Assembly (NCBI RefSeq): GCF_029167645.1
Contig: NZ_CP119147.1
Location: 2,108,001-2,172,000 of the forward strand
Direction of reading: 5' to 3'
Source: Streptomyces sp. AM 2-1-1
GTDB lineage: Bacteria; Actinomycetota; Actinomycetes; Streptomycetales; Streptomycetaceae
DNA length: 64,000 nucleotides
This document shows, piece after piece, positions 52,537 to 61,145 of the stretch. A program made the position numbers and the translations under genes. The notes beneath the pieces are model-generated. The model was given only the letters and a program-made list of their open reading frames with translations. It was not told the origin of the DNA and searched no databases. Position 1 is the stretch's first letter; the number at the start of each line of letters is the position of its first letter.

Positions 52537-52929
52537 TCAGCAGTCCCGGAGTTCGGGCGACTGGTTGAGCAACTGGCCCCGCACCGAGGTGAACTTGGCC
52601 AGCCGGTCGTCGGCCGAGGGGTCCAGCGGGAAGACGGCGACCCGGTGGCAGTTCTGGAATGCCAGGCGCACTCCGAAGTGCCGCTGCAGGGCCCCGCGTA
52701 TCGCGTCACTCGCGAGGGCTCGCAGCAGCTGGCCGCGTGCCTGCTCGCTCGGCGGGGGCGTCTGGTTGTCGGCGAACTCTCCGCCGTCCACCTTCAGCTG
52801 GGCCACCAGTGAGCTGATCATCTCCCACGCGAAGGGCAGGGAGGTCCGGACGCAGTCGACGAAGTCGGCTTCGTCGACCTCGCCTCGCTCGGCCTGTTCC
52901 AAGAGGGCCGGTGAGACGTCGAGCGACAT
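52537..52929 (-). CDS. SCO5389-family conserved hypothetical protein
   Basis: A 130-residue cytoplasmic protein conserved in Streptomyces at this place; I recognise the SCO5389 family but no function is known. It opens [38 protein letters not shown], then a helical middle ([26 protein letters not shown]) and a strand ([14 protein letters not shown]). It ends SPELRDC, with Cys the last residue. AGGAG precedes the ATG. It is divergent from nucS, with about 260 bp between. Confidence 0.78.
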   Translation of the reverse strand: MSLDVSPALLEQAERGEVDEADFVDCVRTSLPFAWEMISSLVAQLKVDGGEFADNQTPPPSEQARGQLLRALASDAIRGALQRHFGVRLAFQNCHRVAVFPLDPSADDRLAKFTSVRGQLLNQSPELRDC

Positions 52930-53177
52930 GGGTTCTCCTCTCGCGACCCCGGCAGCAGACCGGGGCCTTACGGGCACGGCAGAAGGACGGCGACGCAGCG
53001 TGCACGCTCGGCGACCTCCTGCTTCCACGGTAAGGGTGCGGTCCGGGTCGCACCAGGAGAATGGGAACACAACCGGCCACCAGCGAACCCGATCAAAGGG
53101 GGGCAAGCCCCCGGGTGCTCCGGGAGGGGCGGAAGGGGTGCGGGAGGCGCGAATCGCGCCGACCGCCCGTCGTCGAG

Positions 53178-53183
53178 TAGCGT
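53178..53183 (+). promoter_or_regulatory. -10 box (TAGCGT) of nucS
   Basis: TAGCGT ends 8 nt before the ATG at 53192, so the transcript is leaderless or nearly so. Confidence 0.4.
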
Positions 53184-53191
53184 TGCCGACC

Positions 53192-53863
53192 ATGCGTCTC
53201 GTCATCGCCCGTTGCTCCGTCGACTACGCGGGCCGGCTCACCGCCCATCTGCCCTCCGCCCCCCGTCTGATCCTGGTGAAGGCGGACGGCAGCGTCTCCA
53301 TCCACGCGGACGACCGGGCGTACAAACCGCTCAACTGGATGTCGCCGCCGTGCACCTTGAAGGAGGGCTCCGGCGACGATGAGGGCGTCTGGACCGTGGT
53401 GAACAAGGCGGGCGAGAAGCTGATCATCACGATGGAGGAGATCCTCCACGACTCCTCGCACGAACTCGGCGTCGACCCCGGCCTGATCAAGGACGGTGTG
53501 GAGGCCCATCTCCAGGAGCTGCTCGCCGACCGGATCGAGATCCTGGGCGAGGGTTACACCCTGATCCGCCGTGAGTACCCCACCGCCATCGGCCCCGTGG
53601 ACATCCTCTGCCGGGACGCCGAGGGGGCCACCGTGGCCGTGGAGCTGAAGCGGCGCGGTGACATCGACGGCGTGGAGCAGCTCACCCGCTACCTCGAACT
53701 GCTCAACCGCGATCCCCATCTGGCCCCGGTCCGCGGTGTCTTCGCGGCGCAGGAGATCAAGCCGCAGGCGCGCGTCCTCGCCACGGACCGCAAGATCGGC
53801 TGCGTGGTCCTGGACTACGACGCGATGCGCGGCATCGAGGACGACAAGCTGCGGCTGTTCTGA
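53192..53863 (+). CDS. nucS: Mismatch-specific endonuclease NucS (EndoMS)
   Basis: A 223-residue nuclease that carries out the non-canonical, MutSL-independent mismatch repair of actinobacteria by cutting both strands at mismatches. The N-terminal DNA-binding domain ([21 protein letters not shown]) is followed by a RecB-like PD-(D/E)XK nuclease domain: Asp137 in GPVDILC, Glu151 and Lys153 in VAVELKRRG, and Gln163. The C-terminal DDKLRLF resembles the sliding-clamp binding motif that couples NucS to the replisome. Length matches the family. Confidence 0.95.
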   Translation: MRLVIARCSVDYAGRLTAHLPSAPRLILVKADGSVSIHADDRAYKPLNWMSPPCTLKEGSGDDEGVWTVVNKAGEKLIITMEEILHDSSHELGVDPGLIKDGVEAHLQELLADRIEILGEGYTLIRREYPTAIGPVDILCRDAEGATVAVELKRRGDIDGVEQLTRYLELLNRDPHLAPVRGVFAAQEIKPQARVLATDRKIGCVVLDYDAMRGIEDDKLRLF

Positions 53864-53868
53864 GCCTC

Positions 53869-53924
53869 CGCCCCGCCGCGCGGGGCGCCGACGACCGGAC
53901 GGCCTGATCGACAAGCCGTCCGGT
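53869..53924 (+). terminator. Two hairpins after nucS
   Basis: CGCCCCGC/GCGGGGCG (53869-53887, 3-nt loop) and ACCGGACGGC/GCCGTCCGGT (53894-53903, 53915-53924, 11-nt loop) lie between convergent genes. The second is followed by an AT-richer stretch, ATCGATGTTT. Confidence 0.65.
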
Positions 53925-53986
53925 TATCGATGTTTCGGGCGGCCTCGTCTGTCCGGGAATGGCGGCCCCGTCCGTAAAGCGACGGC

Positions 53987-56551
53987 TCAGGCTCCGTCCG
54001 GGGTGGCCGTCGCGGTCCCGGGGGTGTCCCAGGGGCTCGCCCCGGCGGTGCCCGAGGCGTGGGCCGTGGCGTCGCCGCCTTCCGTATCGCCGTCCCCGCT
54101 CCCGGGGGTACCGCCGGTGGGGGTGACCGGAGGAGTCGTACCGGGCGACTCGGTTCCCCCGGACGGCGAAGGGGCCGCCGGGCTGGTGGTCGCGGACGCC
54201 GACGGCGACGCGGAACCCGTCCCGGGGTCCGGCGGAGTCGGTGCGGGACTGTCGCTGCCGGGCGCGTCGGTGGTGGGCGCGCCGGCGTCCGGGGCCGGGC
54301 TCTGCGCCGTCCCGCTGCTTCCGGGCGAGGGCGTGCCGCTGCTGCCCGGAGTGGGCGTACCGGACGGGGCGGGCGCGGCGGAAGCGCCGGCGGCCGGGGT
54401 GGTGGAGTTCTCCGCCTCGTCCTCCGTGGCCGGGGCGTTCTCGGCAGGGGCCGTGCTCTCGTCTCCGCCCTCGTCCGCGGACTCGGCGGAGTGTTCCGGT
54501 ACGACGCTGCCACTGCCGGTGTCCTCGCTGCCCGCGGTGGCGCCGAGCGTCACCACCGTGCCGAGCACGGCGACCAGGAGCGCGCCCGCGCCGACGGCGA
54601 CCAGGTTGCGGCGGGCTCCGGCGACGACGCTCCGGCCCATGGCCTTCGCTCCGGCGCCGCGCCCGCCCTTGCCCGGGAGCCGCGCCGGCACGGCGTGCGC
54701 CGCCACCGTCGGCGGCTCCTCCACCACCAGCGTCTGCCGGGGCAGGGCGGGCAGCGGGGGCAGGGCAGGCAGGACCTCCGTCGCGGGGCCGTCGCCGCGG
54801 ACGGCGGGAGTGGGGTCCGCCGGCCCGGCGGTGGTCGCACCGGACCGGTCCGCGACCAGGGCGAGGGCGCGGCGCCCGGCGACGGTTCCGGTCCGGTCGG
54901 CGAGCGCACCGCGCAGCCCGATCGACGCCTCCAGCGCTGCCCGGGCCCGGTCCAGCTGTCCGGCGCAGAGCGCGAGGATCCCCAACTCGTGGTGGAAGTA
55001 GGCCTCTTCGGCGATCTCGCCGGCCAGCCTGGACGCCTCCTGGCCGACCCGCAGGGCCTTCTCCCAGACGCCCCAGTGCAGGGCCGCGGCGAAGGCGGGT
55101 CCGGCGCTCCGGGCGAGCCGGACGACGGCCGGGGCCGCGTCGGGGCCGCCACCCGGGAGCAGGGCGGCCATCACCGCGAGGACGGCGTCGGCTTCGGCGA
55201 CCGCGCGGGCCGGGGTGACCGAGGGGTGCTTGACCCACCAGGCGTAGTGGTCGGCGGCGGTACGGGCCCGCTCCTCGGCGCCCTCGGCGTAACCGCCCAG
55301 CTCCAGCTGGGTCTGGACGCCGGCGGCCAGCCGGTAGCGGGAGCCGGCCGGGGAGAGGAGTCCGCAGCCGGCCAGCTCGCCGAGCGCGGCGTCGGCGTGG
55401 GTGTGGCCGACCAGTGCCGGGAGGTGGGCCTGGTGCGGCACCTCGCCACCGAGCGCGACGGCGAACCGCAGGGTGTCCCGGGCGGCTTCGCTGAGGCGGG
55501 AGGCGAGCAGCAGGGCAGGGGCGGCGCCCTCACCGATGCTGGGCAGCGGTACGTCGTCGGTCGGCACCGGCAGGAGGGGGACGGGCGGGGCGCCCGCGGG
55601 ACGCTCCTCGAAGGCCCCGTACTCGTCGAACTCCTCCGGGAGGTCGCGGAGCCGGTCGCGCTGGCGCAACAGGGCGCCGGCCTGGACGAACCGCAGGGGG
55701 AGTCCCTCGGACTCGAACCAGAGGTCGCCGGACCAGTTCGCCTCCTCCTCGGTGAGCGGCCGTCCGGCGACCCGGCTCAGCAGGTCGGTGGCGGCGGCGC
55801 GGCCCAGCCCGGTGAGGGCGACCTCGTCGAGTCCGTCGGCGGCTGCCATCTCGGGGGTGGTGCCGAAGACGAAGGCGCACTCGGGTGTGGCGCCGAGCAG
55901 CTCTTCCAGGGCCGGGCCGTCGAACTCCAGGTCGTCGACGAGGACGACCGCGCCGATCCCGGAGAGCGCGGTGAGCAGTTCCTCGCGCGCCGGGCGGTAC
56001 GACGGGGAGTCGAAGACGGCCTCGTGGAGCGCGTGGAGCAGGTCTGCGGCGGTGCGCCGGTGGCCGGAGAGCCGGACGACACCGTCGGGCGCGAGTTCGG
56101 TGCAGTCGGCGGCGACGGCGTCCAGCAGTGCGGTGCGGCCGGATCCGGGCGGGCCGCTGAGGCGGACCGAGCGGCCCCGGGTGAGGAGGCGTACCACCCG
56201 GCCCCGCTCCTCCTCGCGCTCCAGCAGCGGCAGCCGCACGGCGGGCGGGCCCGGCGGTACGGGGGGTACCGCGGCGCGGTCGCGGGTGGAGCGCTCCTCG
56301 GCCGTGCGCCGGGAGGGAGCGTCGGGCCGCACCCCGGGCGGGCAGGACTCGGCCTCGCTGCCGTCCACCGGGTTGACCGTGATCAGGAGGTCACCGGATA
56401 TGAGCCGGACGACGCGGGCCTTCGCCCCCGTCTGCGGTACGAGGTCGGTGGGCAGGACGTCCCGGGACGGTCTGCGCCGGGAGGGCGTGTCCCCGGTCCG
56501 GTCGGTGTCGCGGCCGTCGTGCCGCTCCGGGTCCCCTGCTGTCGGGTTCAT
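53987..56551 (-). CDS. Membrane-anchored ATPase-like protein with degenerate P-loop and long extracellular tail
   Basis: An 854-residue protein of unknown function. Residues 1-110 are disordered and basic. From 110 a STAND/AAA-like NTPase resembles regulator ATPases: P-loop at 133-140 is GPPGSGRT, with Arg where Lys is normal, and the Walker-B-like VVLVDDLEFD is near 205. A helical, TPR-like stretch (AEEAYFHHELGILALCAGQLDRARAALEAS) follows. One TM helix at about 650-674 has basic residues on its N-terminal side, so the last 180 residues, Ser/Pro/Thr/Ala/Gly-rich, are outside. This is an N-in/C-out receptor-like layout. The ATG has no strong ribosome binding site. It is conserved beside nucS in streptomycetes. 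Confidence 0.75.
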   Translation of the reverse strand: MNPTAGDPERHDGRDTDRTGDTPSRRRPSRDVLPTDLVPQTGAKARVVRLISGDLLITVNPVDGSEAESCPPGVRPDAPSRRTAEERSTRDRAAVPPVPPGPPAVRLPLLEREEERGRVVRLLTRGRSVRLSGPPGSGRTALLDAVAADCTELAPDGVVRLSGHRRTAADLLHALHEAVFDSPSYRPAREELLTALSGIGAVVLVDDLEFDGPALEELLGATPECAFVFGTTPEMAAADGLDEVALTGLGRAAATDLLSRVAGRPLTEEEANWSGDLWFESEGLPLRFVQAGALLRQRDRLRDLPEEFDEYGAFEERPAGAPPVPLLPVPTDDVPLPSIGEGAAPALLLASRLSEAARDTLRFAVALGGEVPHQAHLPALVGHTHADAALGELAGCGLLSPAGSRYRLAAGVQTQLELGGYAEGAEERARTAADHYAWWVKHPSVTPARAVAEADAVLAVMAALLPGGGPDAAPAVVRLARSAGPAFAAALHWGVWEKALRVGQEASRLAGEIAEEAYFHHELGILALCAGQLDRARAALEASIGLRGALADRTGTVAGRRALALVADRSGATTAGPADPTPAVRGDGPATEVLPALPPLPALPRQTLVVEEPPTVAAHAVPARLPGKGGRGAGAKAMGRSVVAGARRNLVAVGAGALLVAVLGTVVTLGATAGSEDTGSGSVVPEHSAESADEGGDESTAPAENAPATEDEAENSTTPAAGASAAPAPSGTPTPGSSGTPSPGSSGTAQSPAPDAGAPTTDAPGSDSPAPTPPDPGTGSASPSASATTSPAAPSPSGGTESPGTTPPVTPTGGTPGSGDGDTEGGDATAHASGTAGASPWDTPGTATATPDGA

Positions 56552-56798
56552 CGTCCAAGTCCCCCAGACGCGTCGCGCTGCTGCCCGTCCGGCGTCGCAC
56601 GTACCGCTGTTGCTCGTGGTGTCCGCCGGTGGTTTTCGGTCGATCGGCGGACGGCCGAACCCTAGACCGTGGGGCGTTCCGTCGCGTCGGCGGGGGTGGA
56701 CGCCGCCCCAGTCATCACCTTCTCGTGTGTATTGCCCGGTTCTCCCGCCGGCCATGCCTACCGCCCACTACCGCTCCCGGACGACGGCGATGACGGCT

Positions 56799-56852
56799 CG
56801 GACGCGCGGGACGGCCCGGACGCGCGGGACGGCCCGGACGCGCGGGACGGCT
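56799..56852. repeat. Three copies of an 18-bp tandem repeat at the STAS gene stop
   Basis: CGGACGCGCGGGACGGCC occurs at 56799-56816, 56817-56834 and (last base T) 56835-56852. The array ends on the stop codon of the minus-strand STAS gene, so copy-number change would not affect the protein. Confidence 0.85.
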
Positions 56853-57157
56853 CAGACGGCGATGCCGCCCTCGATGGCCAGGATGCGGTGCAACCGGGTC
56901 GCCACCAGGAGACGCTGCATCTGCGGGGGTACGCCGCGCAGCACCAGGCGCCGTCCGGCACGGCCCGCCCTGCGGTGCACTCCCATGATCACACCGAGTC
57001 CGGTGGCGTCCCAGGAGTCCAGCTCGGTCAGGTCGAGCACGAGATCGCCGATGCCGTCGTCGACCGCGGCGTGCAGAGCCGTACGGGCGTCCGCCGCGCT
57101 TCGGACATCGAGGCGGCCCCCGACGACCAGCTCGGCGTGGTCGCCCCTGATGTGCAT
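56852..57157 (-). CDS. STAS-domain protein (anti-anti-sigma factor-like)
   Basis: A 101-residue single STAS domain like SpoIIAA/BldG, which acts by partner switching with serine kinase anti-sigma factors. The strand ELVVGGRLDVRSAADARTAL and the phosphorylation loop LDLTELDSWDATGLGVIMG are visible. The usual phospho-Ser position (DSS/DST) reads DSW-DATG here: DSWDATG gives Ser then Trp, so phosphorylation is uncertain. The ATG at 57155-57157 follows GGGGAG. No kinase gene is adjacent; the neighbour is the membrane ATPase-like gene, 300 bp away on the same strand. Confidence 0.85.
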   Translation of the reverse strand: MHIRGDHAELVVGGRLDVRSAADARTALHAAVDDGIGDLVLDLTELDSWDATGLGVIMGVHRRAGRAGRRLVLRGVPPQMQRLLVATRLHRILAIEGGIAV

Positions 57158-57429
57158 ATGCGCTCCCCGTATCGCTTCGTACAGAAGTCCGTGTGACGGC
57201 CCCGCTCCTGCCACCAGTGACTGTGGCGGGGGCGGGGAAGTTGCCGCCCGTGAGCGAACCGAGACCGAATTCACCCTGTGGGGTGACGTCGGTCCGCCGG
57301 TCCGGCACCGTTCGGTCCGGCTTCCCCCGGGGCCGGACAGTCCGGCCCCGCATGTCCCGGGCGCCCCGGGCCCGGCCGGCAGCACGGCGCGGCACGGCCC
57401 GGGGCCCGGGGGGGGAACCGGGATGGTGC

Positions 57430-58278
57430 TCAGTAGGTGTAGAAGCCCTGCCCGCTCTTGCGGCCGATGTCACCGGCGTCGACCATCCGGCGCATCAGCT
57501 CCGGGGCGGCGAACTTCTCGTCCTGCGACTCCGTGTAGATGTTGGAGGTGGCGTGCAGGAGGATGTCGACGCCGGTCAGGTCGGCGGTCGCGAGCGGGCC
57601 CATGGCGTGGCCGAAGCCGAGCTTGCAGGCGGTGTCGATGTCCTCGGCGGTGGCGACGCCCGACTCGTAGAGCTTGGCCGCCTCGACGACCAGCGCGGAG
57701 ATCAGACGGGTGGTGACGAAGCCGGCCACGTCACGGTTGACCACGATGCAGGTCTTGCCGACCGACTCGGCGAACTCCCTTGCGGTGGCCAGGGTTTCGT
57801 CGCTGGTCTTGTAGCCGCGGACGAGTTCGCAGAGCTGCATCATCGGTACCGGCGAGAAGAAGTGGACGCCGACGACGCGCTCCGGACGCTCCGTCACGGC
57901 CGCGATCTTGGTGATCGGGATGGCGGAGGTGTTGGAGGCGAGGACGGTGTCCTCGCGCACGACCTTGTCGAGGGTGCGGAAGATCTCGTGCTTGACCTCG
58001 AGCTTCTCGAACACGGCCTCGACCACGACGTCGACGTCCGCGACGGCGTCCAGGTCGGTGGTGGTGGTGATGCGGGCGAGCGCGGCCCCGGCGGCGTCCG
58101 CGGTCAGCTTGCCCTTGGCGACGAACCTCTCGAACGACGCCTTCACGGAGTCGAGCCCCCGGGTCAGCGCCTGGTCGGTGACGTCCCGCAGGACGACGTC
58201 CCAGCCGGCCTGGGCGGAGACCTGCGCGATACCCGACCCCATGAGTCCGGCCCCGATGACGGCGAGCTTCCCGGCCAC
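57430..58278 (-). CDS. 3-hydroxybutyryl-CoA dehydrogenase
   Basis: A 282-residue dehydrogenase that oxidises or forms 3-hydroxybutyryl-CoA with NAD(P). The Rossmann fingerprint is VIGAGLMGSGIA. SNTSAIPITKIA, the catalytic HFFSPVPMM (His) with the later Glu, and NRDVAGFVTTRLISALVVEA are family motifs; it ends KSGQGFYTY. The GTG at 58276-58278 follows AAAGGGG, and the protein starts VAGKLAVIG as expected. It acts in butyryl-CoA synthesis or fatty-acid breakdown and complements the thiolase at 38108. Confidence 0.93.
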   Translation of the reverse strand: MAGKLAVIGAGLMGSGIAQVSAQAGWDVVLRDVTDQALTRGLDSVKASFERFVAKGKLTADAAGAALARITTTTDLDAVADVDVVVEAVFEKLEVKHEIFRTLDKVVREDTVLASNTSAIPITKIAAVTERPERVVGVHFFSPVPMMQLCELVRGYKTSDETLATAREFAESVGKTCIVVNRDVAGFVTTRLISALVVEAAKLYESGVATAEDIDTACKLGFGHAMGPLATADLTGVDILLHATSNIYTESQDEKFAAPELMRRMVDAGDIGRKSGQGFYTY

Positions 58279-58619
58279 GTCACACCCCTTTGGTCTTGTC
58301 CACCCGTGCGGCACATCTGACGCACTCTCCGACGGTTCAGCCATGTGTTCTCCGGCGGAGATTAGTACCCGGGAGGGACGGTGTGACCGCTTAGAGATGC
58401 GCGTCACGTCTCACATGACGGACATCACACCGCCCCGGTGCCAGGCGGCGGCGCCGGGGCGGCAGTTGCGGCCGTGACCACGACGACCCGGCGGAGCGCG
58501 CGCCCGCCCGGCGCGCCACCCCGCACACCGTCCCGCGCCCCGCCCGGGGGACGGCCCCGTGCACGGTTCCGGCACCGGGGCCCCGGCGCCGGTCCGCCGC
58601 TACCCCCTAACCTGGTCGC
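58279..58619. other. 341-bp divergent region between 3-hydroxybutyryl-CoA dehydrogenase and adenosyltransferase genes
   Basis: No gene or strong palindrome. It contains the ribosome binding site of the dehydrogenase and the TAACCT box of the adenosyltransferase. I looked for a cobalamin riboswitch core (GCCACTG) and did not see one. Confidence 0.4.
58608..58613 (+). promoter_or_regulatory. -10 box (TAACCT) for leaderless adenosyltransferase gene
   Basis: TAACCT ends 6 nt before the ATG at 58620. Confidence 0.45.
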
Positions 58620-59192
58620 ATGGTCAATCTGACGCGCATCTACACCCGAACCGGCGACACGGGCACGACCGCCCTGGGCGACATGAGCCGTACCGCCAAG
58701 ACCGATCTGCGGATCTCGGCGTACGCGGACGCCAACGAGGCGAACGCGGTCATCGGGACGGCGGTGGCGCTGGGGCAGCTCTCCCCCGACGTGGTGAAGG
58801 TCCTCGTCCGGGTGCAGAACGACCTCTTCGACGTGGGCGCGGACCTCGCGACACCGGTGGTGGAGAACCCGGAGTACCCGCCGCTGCGGGTGGAGCAGAG
58901 TTACGTCGACAAGCTGGAGGCCGACTGCGACCACTTCCTGGAGGAGTTGGAGAAGCTGCGCAGTTTCATCCTTCCGGGTGGCACCCCGGGCGCGGCCCTG
59001 CTCCACCAGGCGTGCACGGTCGTACGGCGCGCGGAGCGCTCCACGTGGGCGGCGCTGGAGGTGCACGGGGACGTGATGAACGCGCTGACGGCCACGTACC
59101 TCAACCGCCTCTCCGATCTCCTGTTCATCCTGGCCAGGACCGCGAACAAGGAGGTCGGGGACGTGCTCTGGGTGCCGGGCGGGGAACGCTAG
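58620..59192 (+). CDS. Cob(I)yrinic acid a,c-diamide adenosyltransferase (PduO type)
   Basis: A 190-residue PduO-type ATP:cob(I)alamin adenosyltransferase that makes coenzyme B12. The N-terminal ATP loop TRIYTRTGDTGTTALGDMSR, the helix with RISAYADANEANAVIG, and the active-site FILPGGTPGAALLHQACTVVRRAER plus NRLSDLLFILAR match the trimeric family. It supplies the cofactor needed by isobutyryl-CoA and methylmalonyl-CoA mutases. Its stop lies 3 bp from the stop of the convergent membrane gene. Confidence 0.94.
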   Translation: MVNLTRIYTRTGDTGTTALGDMSRTAKTDLRISAYADANEANAVIGTAVALGQLSPDVVKVLVRVQNDLFDVGADLATPVVENPEYPPLRVEQSYVDKLEADCDHFLEELEKLRSFILPGGTPGAALLHQACTVVRRAERSTWAALEVHGDVMNALTATYLNRLSDLLFILARTANKEVGDVLWVPGGER

Positions 59193-59195
59193 CGT

Positions 59196-59786
59196 TCACT
59201 CCCCCGCGGCGCCCGGCCCCTGCCGGTACGCCCGCTCGTCCTCGCGCGGGCGGGCGGGCTCCTTCTTCGGGAAGAGCGTGTAGGAGCCGGCGATGAGCAG
59301 GTTGACGCCGATCACCCAGAGCATCCTCTGCTGCCACATCCGCAGCGAGCCGGTGTCCCCGTCGTCACCGACGTACCAGGCGGCGGCCTGGAGCAGGGCG
59401 AGGGCGATCACCGCAGCCATCGTCCAGCGGCCGGCGGTGCGCCATTCGCGGACCGCACGGGCCCGCCCGTACACCGGTGGCTTCACCGGCTCCGGCCCGC
59501 CGGCGAACCGGTGGGCCACCCGCGCGTCCACCCACCGGACGGTCGAGGGGCCGAGTCCGACGGTGAAGCCGATGTAGACCGCGGCCACTCCGTGTTTCCA
59601 GTCCGGCTCGGCACCGCCGCGCAGGTCGATCGCGCTCGCGACGAGCAGGACCACCTCCAGCAGTGGCTCGCACAGCAGGACCGCGGCACCGGCCCGGGGA
59701 CGGTGCGCCGCGTACCGCAGGGCGAGTCCGACGGCCAGCAGCACCCAGAAGCCGGCCTCGCAGAGAACGATCAGTGTGACGATCAC
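59196..59786 (-). CDS. Conserved integral membrane protein
   Basis: A 196-residue protein with about five membrane segments (LIVLCEAGFWVLLAVGLAL, AGAAVLLCEPLLEVVLLVAS, GVAAVYIGFTVGLGPS, WTMAAVIALALLQAAAWYVG, MLWVIGVNLLIAGSYTLF), then a charged tail (KKEPARPREDER). A central charged loop RARAVREWRTAGR faces the cytoplasm. I recognise it as conserved in streptomycetes at this place, with no known function. It starts 86 bp from the ChiS-type kinase gene, which is divergent. Confidence 0.75.
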   Translation of the reverse strand: MIVTLIVLCEAGFWVLLAVGLALRYAAHRPRAGAAVLLCEPLLEVVLLVASAIDLRGGAEPDWKHGVAAVYIGFTVGLGPSTVRWVDARVAHRFAGGPEPVKPPVYGRARAVREWRTAGRWTMAAVIALALLQAAAWYVGDDGDTGSLRMWQQRMLWVIGVNLLIAGSYTLFPKKEPARPREDERAYRQGPGAAGE

Positions 59787-59872
59787 GGCCCTCTCCTCCC
59801 GTTCCCCCCAGCTTCCCGCCCGCCGGGCTCCGCCTCGTCCTCTGCGGTGAGGAGTTCCGGCTGCATCCTTCG

Positions 59873-61141
59873 ATGTACGCGCGCCCCTGCCTCGTGAACA
59901 GCCGTACGCCTCCGGTCCGTTCCGTGTTGGATGACGAGGTGGAAACCGTCATCCGCCGCCCGCACCGTCACGACCTCCTGATCGCCGCCGTCGGTCTGCT
60001 GGGCGGTCTGCTGCTGTGGCTGCTGGGGCTGCGCATGCAGAACGGCCGCCTCTTCGAGGCCTCCTGGAGCGGGCTCGTCCCGCTGGTGCCGATGGCAGTG
60101 GCGGAGTCGATGCGCCGCACCCGGCCGGGTGCGGCGCTCGCGACGGCGACGGTCCTGCTCGCCGCCGACCAGCTCACGCCGGGGAACATCGCGACGGTCC
60201 TGATGTACACCGACGTGGTCTACGCGGCGGTGGTCTACGGCTCCGAGGCGGCGGCCCGCCGCATCCCGGTGATCTCGCTGCTGGGCTCGGTGGCGCTCAC
60301 CCTCGGCCTGCTCCCCCGGCTCCGGCCGGCCGACGCGGTGCTGGTGGGGGTCCTGGCCGGGCTGGTCACCTTCGTACCGGCGGTCACCGGGGCCGGTGCG
60401 CGAGGCCACCGCGTCGCCGCCGAGGCGGCCCGGCTGCGCGCCGAACAGACCGCGTTGCTGGCGGAGGCCGACCGCTCCCAGGCGGTGGCGGAGGAGCGCT
60501 CGCGGATGGCGCGCGAGCTGCACGACGTGGTGGCGGGCCACCTCTCGGCGATCGCCCTCCACTCCACCGCCGCGCTCTCCATCGACGATCCCGCGACCTC
60601 CCGGGAGGCGTTGGCGGTGATCCGGGAGAACTCGGTCGCGGGGCTCGCGGAGATGCGACGGCTGATCGGTCTGCTGCGCCGGGGCGGGGCGCCGGAGCTG
60701 CCGGGCGCGGCACCCCGGCTCTCGGCGCTGGACGCGCTGATCGAGCAGTCCCGCGGCCACGCGGCTTCCAGTGGGCTGAGCTGTGTGCTGGACGACGCAC
60801 GGGACGGCGGTGCGCTGCCCGCTCCGGTGGAGCTCGCCGCGTACCGCATCGTCCAGGAATCCCTGACCAACGCGCTCAAGCACGCCGCCCCCGGTACGGT
60901 GCGCGTCCGGCTGGCCCGGCCGGGCGCTCTCCTGACGGTGGAGGTGACCAGCGTCTTCGGCGTCCGCCCCGGCCCCCGGACCCCGCCGGGGTCCGGGGCG
61001 GGGCTGATCGGCATGCGGGAGCGGGCGGAGCTGTTGGGCGGGACGATCCGGGCGGGCGAGGAACGGGCGGCGGACGGTAGCGCGGTCTGGCGGGTGCGGG
61101 CCGAACTCCCGGTGCCCGAGGGTACGGAGAGGGGACGGTGA
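59873..61141 (+). CDS. chiS: Sensor histidine kinase ChiS (NarL-type)
   Basis: A 422-residue kinase partnered with chiR. About four to five TM helices occupy residues 27-150 (LLIAAVGLLGGLLLWLLGL onward) with hardly any extracellular loop. The HisKA_3 box MARELHDVVAGHLSAIAL carries the phospho-His, and the HATPase shows ALKHAAPGTV-type N box and GLIGMRERAELLGG. The true start is unsure: the ATG at 59873 lacks a ribosome binding site, and GTGs at 59924 or 59939 are alternatives. Its position immediately before a response regulator and a chitinase is that of S. coelicolor ChiS–ChiR–ChiC, so chitin-linked control is inferred. Confidence 0.87.
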   Translation: MYARPCLVNSRTPPVRSVLDDEVETVIRRPHRHDLLIAAVGLLGGLLLWLLGLRMQNGRLFEASWSGLVPLVPMAVAESMRRTRPGAALATATVLLAADQLTPGNIATVLMYTDVVYAAVVYGSEAAARRIPVISLLGSVALTLGLLPRLRPADAVLVGVLAGLVTFVPAVTGAGARGHRVAAEAARLRAEQTALLAEADRSQAVAEERSRMARELHDVVAGHLSAIALHSTAALSIDDPATSREALAVIRENSVAGLAEMRRLIGLLRRGGAPELPGAAPRLSALDALIEQSRGHAASSGLSCVLDDARDGGALPAPVELAAYRIVQESLTNALKHAAPGTVRVRLARPGALLTVEVTSVFGVRPGPRTPPGSGAGLIGMRERAELLGGTIRAGEERAADGSAVWRVRAELPVPEGTERGR

Positions 61142-61145
61142 GCGC

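Noticed and set aside
58279..58619. Cobalamin riboswitch ahead of the adenosyltransferase
   Set aside because: The conserved core was not found and the gene seems leaderless.
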